Shown piece by piece: positions 61,584-64,000 of a stretch of 64,000 nucleotides of DNA. The DNA is from Maledivibacter halophilus (lineage in GTDB: Bacteria > Bacillota > Clostridia > Peptostreptococcales > Caminicellaceae). The stretch spans positions 181,434 through 245,433 of the forward strand of contig NZ_FUZT01000010.1 in assembly GCF_900167445.1 (NCBI RefSeq). The letters run 5' to 3'. The notes beneath the pieces are model-generated. The model did no database searches, was not told the DNA's origin, and saw only the letters and a list, made by a program, of their open reading frames with translations. The position numbers were made by a program, and so were the translations under genes. Within the stretch, counting starts at the first letter, position 1. Every line of letters begins with the position of its first letter.

Positions 61584-61600
61584 TGCATCTTCCATGCCAA
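61584..61600 (-). promoter_or_regulatory. Sigma-54 (-24/-12) promoter of the SDR-GcvP operon
   Basis: On the minus strand TTGGCATGGAAGATGCA has GG at -25/-24 and GC at -13/-12 with the required 12-bp offset. It matches TTGGCACGNNNNTTGCA except for two bases. Predicted start is near 61573, about 285 nt before the SDR gene. Confidence 0.8.
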
Positions 61601-61740
61601 CTTCTCTTTTATAATTATGATTTATTTTTAAAATTTCACTGCAATACCATATCCCTTTTATTTTGTACTATTACAATTTAATATATATTTTTTAAGACCG
61701 ATTAAAATCATTTATATTATAAAAAATTCTGAAAAACTTA

Positions 61741-61780
61741 TTGTCATTATTGTCATTTATTTGTCAACTTTGTCAATATA
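61741..61780. promoter_or_regulatory. Tandem 20-bp upstream activating repeats
   Basis: TTGTCA occurs at 61741, 61750, 61761 and 61770, i.e. as two 20-bp units each containing two copies nine bases apart. It lies about 170-205 bp upstream of the sigma-54 start, the usual range for enhancer sites, and about 75 bp upstream of the activator gene. Confidence 0.65.
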
Positions 61781-61853
61781 ATATATAATTATTATAATAT
61801 TAAAATAATTTTAAGATTTAAAATAAATTTAGTATTCTACTGAGGTGTTTAAT

Positions 61854-63584
61854 ATGATTTTACTTAATCAATTTAAGGAAGATTTGCAATCAATAATTGA
61901 ATCAATAAGCACCATTATAAACATTGAAGCCGCTGTTTTTGATGTACAGAGCCATTTAGTGGCCAGTACTGAATCCTATTTACAACACAAGGGTAATACT
62001 GTTCATGCACCATCAATTAAAGAAGTCCTTATTAATGGCAATGTTTTAGTTAACAAACCTGGCTATATGAAATCCTGTATTGGCTGTAGATTTAAAGAGC
62101 ACTGTCCAGCAACAATTGAAATATTAAACAGCCTCATGATTGAAGATGAACCGATTGGAGTAATTACTTTAACTTCTTTTACAAAAGAGGGGCATGATGA
62201 AATAACTAAAAATACAAATATTTATATTGAAGTTTTAAATATCATTTCACAATTAATTTCTGACATTGTTTTTCTAAAACATAAAAGAAATAGTTTTGAA
62301 AATATGCAAGTAGCATTACAGGAAATTCTAGATATATCTCCAGATCCTTTATTAATAATTGATAACAAGGGTTTAGTAACCAATCTTAGCTCTTCAGCCC
62401 TCAATATGTTTTCCTTTTGTGATTTCTATACAAAATCTATTTCTCAGCTCCTTCCTGAAGGCCTTGTTAATAGAATACTAAGGGGAACTTCTCTTTCAAA
62501 TAGACGTATAGAGATTAATAATAATTATGCTAACGTATCATCATCTCCCATTAGAAGCAATAATATTTTTAATGGTGCTGTAATACATATTAGTGAAAGT
62601 AAAACTATATTAAATAGAAAAGAAATTGAAGAAACTAATGATACCATATCACTAAAAAGTATAAAAGGTGATTGTAAATTAATAAAAAAACTTAAAAAGA
62701 AGGTTAGAAAAATTTCTAGTAGTACTTCAACAGTATTAATAACTGGTGAAACAGGTACAGGTAAAGGCCTATTAGCTAAAACTATTCATAATATAAGTAA
62801 TCGATCCAATGGCCCCTTTATTTCTGTAAATTGTGCAAGCATACCCGAAACTCTTTTTGAAAGTGAACTCTTTGGATATGTAGAAGGTGCTTTTACAGGT
62901 GCTAAAAAAGGTGGAAAACCTGGACGTTTTGAGCTGGCTCAAGGAGGTACTTTGTTCTTGGATGAAATTGGAGAAATGCCTATAAGTATGCAATCTAAGC
63001 TCTTAGGTGTATTGCAAGATTTTTCCTTTGAAAGAGTAGGAGGCATTACTTCTATTCCTGTAGATATAAGAGTTATAGCTGCAACTAATAAAGATATTGA
63101 AGAAATGGTACAAAAGAAAGAATTCCGATCAGACCTTTATTATAGATTAAATGTTATTCCTATAGATCTACCTCCACTAAGGGCAAGAATAAATGATATT
63201 GAAATTTTAGCTTATCAATTCCTGAAGGAATATAATTCAAAACTCCATAAAAATATAACTAAATTTTCAAATGAAGTAATATCCTTATTTATGTCTTATG
63301 ATTGGCCAGGAAATATCCGTGAACTTCAAAATGTAATAGAATATGGGGTTAATATTGAAGAAACAGATATTATGACTTTAAGTAGTCTTCCCCAAAGGTT
63401 ATTTAGAAATAGATCTGGCGATACTGACAAAATTAAAACAAAAATTAAAAATACAGAATTAGAAGCTATAATAGCTTCTTTAGATAAACATGGATGGGAT
63501 GTCAAAGGAAAAACTGCTGCCGCTAAAGAACTTGGTATTGGTCTTAGAACCTTGTATAGAAAGCTTAAAAGCTATGAGGACTAG
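61854..63584 (+). CDS. Sigma-54-dependent activator
   Basis: From the ATG at 61854 (GAGGTG six bases upstream; a GTG at 61845 overlaps that site) this 576-residue protein has an N-terminal sensor with Cys75, Cys78 and Cys84 (CIGCRFKEHC). A PAS-like domain (about 160-255) follows. The AAA+ domain (about 270-500) has TGETGTGKG, the sigma-54-contacting ESELFGYVEGAFTGA and GGTLFLDEIGEMP, and a C-terminal Fis-type HTH (AAKELGIGLRTLYRKLK) ends it. The Cys cluster suggests redox or metal sensing. It is divergent from the SDR-GcvP operon and almost certainly its activator. Confidence 0.93.
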   Translation: MILLNQFKEDLQSIIESISTIINIEAAVFDVQSHLVASTESYLQHKGNTVHAPSIKEVLINGNVLVNKPGYMKSCIGCRFKEHCPATIEILNSLMIEDEPIGVITLTSFTKEGHDEITKNTNIYIEVLNIISQLISDIVFLKHKRNSFENMQVALQEILDISPDPLLIIDNKGLVTNLSSSALNMFSFCDFYTKSISQLLPEGLVNRILRGTSLSNRRIEINNNYANVSSSPIRSNNIFNGAVIHISESKTILNRKEIEETNDTISLKSIKGDCKLIKKLKKKVRKISSSTSTVLITGETGTGKGLLAKTIHNISNRSNGPFISVNCASIPETLFESELFGYVEGAFTGAKKGGKPGRFELAQGGTLFLDEIGEMPISMQSKLLGVLQDFSFERVGGITSIPVDIRVIAATNKDIEEMVQKKEFRSDLYYRLNVIPIDLPPLRARINDIEILAYQFLKEYNSKLHKNITKFSNEVISLFMSYDWPGNIRELQNVIEYGVNIEETDIMTLSSLPQRLFRNRSGDTDKIKTKIKNTELEAIIASLDKHGWDVKGKTAAAKELGIGLRTLYRKLKSYED

Positions 63585-63616
63585 ACATATTATAATAATT
63601 CCTTTTACAAAAAATA

Positions 63617-63653
63617 AAAAAATCTGAAAGGAAAATTCCTTTCAGATTTTTTA
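63617..63653. terminator. Bidirectional terminator between the activator and rRNA operon
   Basis: AAAAAATCTGAAAGGA pairs with TCCTTTCAGATTTTTT. It serves the activator on the plus strand and the rRNA operon on the minus strand. Confidence 0.88.
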
Positions 63654-63658
63654 TTTTA

Positions 63659-63774
63659 ACCGGCAACGACCTACTCTCCCAAGCAGTTACCCGCCAAGTA
63701 CCATCGGCGCTGAAGGGCTTAACTTCTGTGTTCGATATGGGTACAGGTGTATCCCCTTCGCTATTGCCACCGGA
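63659..63774 (-). rRNA. rrf: 5S ribosomal RNA
   Basis: The minus strand begins TCCGGTGGCAATAGCGAAGG and ends GGTCGTTGCCGG, about 116 nt. The conserved CCCATATCGAACACAGAAG is present, and the two ends are complementary. Confidence 0.96.
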
Positions 63775-63861
63775 TTTGTGCACTATCGTGGAAATGAATA
63801 ATGTATAGTGCATAACTAATAATTGTTTTTTTATTCTCTCAAAACTGAACAATGGATGTTT

Positions 63862-64000
63862 TGGTCAAGCCCTCGACCTATTAGTACCTATCAGCTAAAG
63901 ACATTACTGCCCTTACACCTTAGGCCTATCAACCAGATGGTCTTTCTGGGGTCTTACTCCTTTCGGATGGGAAATCTTATCTTAAGGTGGGCTTCGCGCT
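63862..64000 (-). rRNA. rrl: 23S ribosomal RNA, 3' end (partial)
   Basis: The minus strand ends with GTACTAATAGGTCGAGGGCT, the conserved 3' end of bacterial 23S rRNA. The gene continues beyond the right edge. The 87 bp between it and 5S contain no tRNA that I can recognise. Confidence 0.95.

Larger units (their letters stand above)
61289..61853. other. Divergent control region of the SDR operon and its activator
   Basis: 565 bp without a gene. From right to left it holds the tandem upstream repeat (61741-61780), the -24/-12 promoter (61584-61600), the left end of a family A repeat (61464-61485) and a family B hairpin (61408-61462). Confidence 0.7.

Noticed and set aside
63775..63861. tRNA gene between 5S and 23S rRNA
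   Set aside because: The 87 bp do not show a cloverleaf or a TTCGA-type T loop that I can recognise.
1..64000. CRISPR array or phage region
   Set aside because: The repeats are palindromic, irregularly spaced and dispersed singly; there are no regularly spaced spacers, no cas genes, and no phage structural genes.

Overview
The window is from a low-G+C, endospore-forming, anaerobic Firmicute, most likely in Clostridia. The evidence is strong A+T bias with AGGAGG-type ribosome sites, a T-box leader ahead of methionyl-tRNA synthetase, a tandem glycine riboswitch, the spore maturation pair SpmA/SpmB, a transition-state AbrB protein, an anaerobic radical-SAM sulfatase activator, ferredoxin-based redox enzymes, and the block decarboxylase-tmk-darA-holB-ricT-trmN6-rsmI-abrB, which follows the Bacillus yaaO-to-abrB order. 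Species cannot be told from the sequence alone. Nearly all genes are on the minus strand, and an rRNA operon (5S and the end of 23S) closes the right edge.

Layout. 1-3.4 kb: LacI regulator, ribokinase and BMP-type nucleoside-binding lipoprotein. 3.5-6.1 kb: metG with its T-box leader. 6.2-9.5 kb: a hypothetical protein, an arginine/ornithine-type antiporter and a dimethylarginine dimethylaminohydrolase. 9.5-10.2 kb: a cluster of palindromic elements. 10.2-20.7 kb: paired chromate/sulfate-type transporters, ROK regulator, sulfatase activator, cytosolic Cys-type sulfatase, PTS EIIBC, a DUF3604/PHP-like hydrolase, GH4 6-phospho-alpha-glucosidase and a MurR/RpiR regulator. Together these look like a sulfated-sugar PTS pathway. 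21-27.2 kb: dipeptide or muropeptide catabolism (M20 hydrolase, dipeptide epimerase, cytosolic serine hydrolase, nitrilase, permease, RpiR regulator). 27.4-29.5 kb: PAS-GGDEF-EAL protein. 30-36.6 kb: a three-gene flavin/Fe-S electron-bifurcating transhydrogenase of the Stn (Sporomusa-type Nfn) kind, with a glycine riboswitch upstream. 36.8-43.8 kb: spmAB, YtxH/DUF948 proteins, a nuclease, MerR, a HAD phosphatase and AbrB. 44-52.3 kb: the housekeeping block, interrupted by ccdA/tlpA and a ferredoxin. 52.6-55.6 kb: small proteins, a DnaA-box cluster and an NhaC antiporter. 56-63.6 kb: SDR, two divergent GcvP-like subunits and an AcoX-type NAD kinase, divergent from a sigma-54 activator. 63.7-64 kb: rRNA.

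Two regions look most like undescribed systems. One is the cytosolic sulfatase/PTS/GH4/DUF3604 locus with possible sulfate exporters. The other is the sigma-54-controlled operon, which has a readable -24/-12 promoter and a 20-bp tandem upstream repeat and encodes GcvPA/GcvPB-like subunits without GcvT or GcvH. The intergenic DNA also carries at least three families of short nested palindromes, some of which supply stop codons to the genes they abut.
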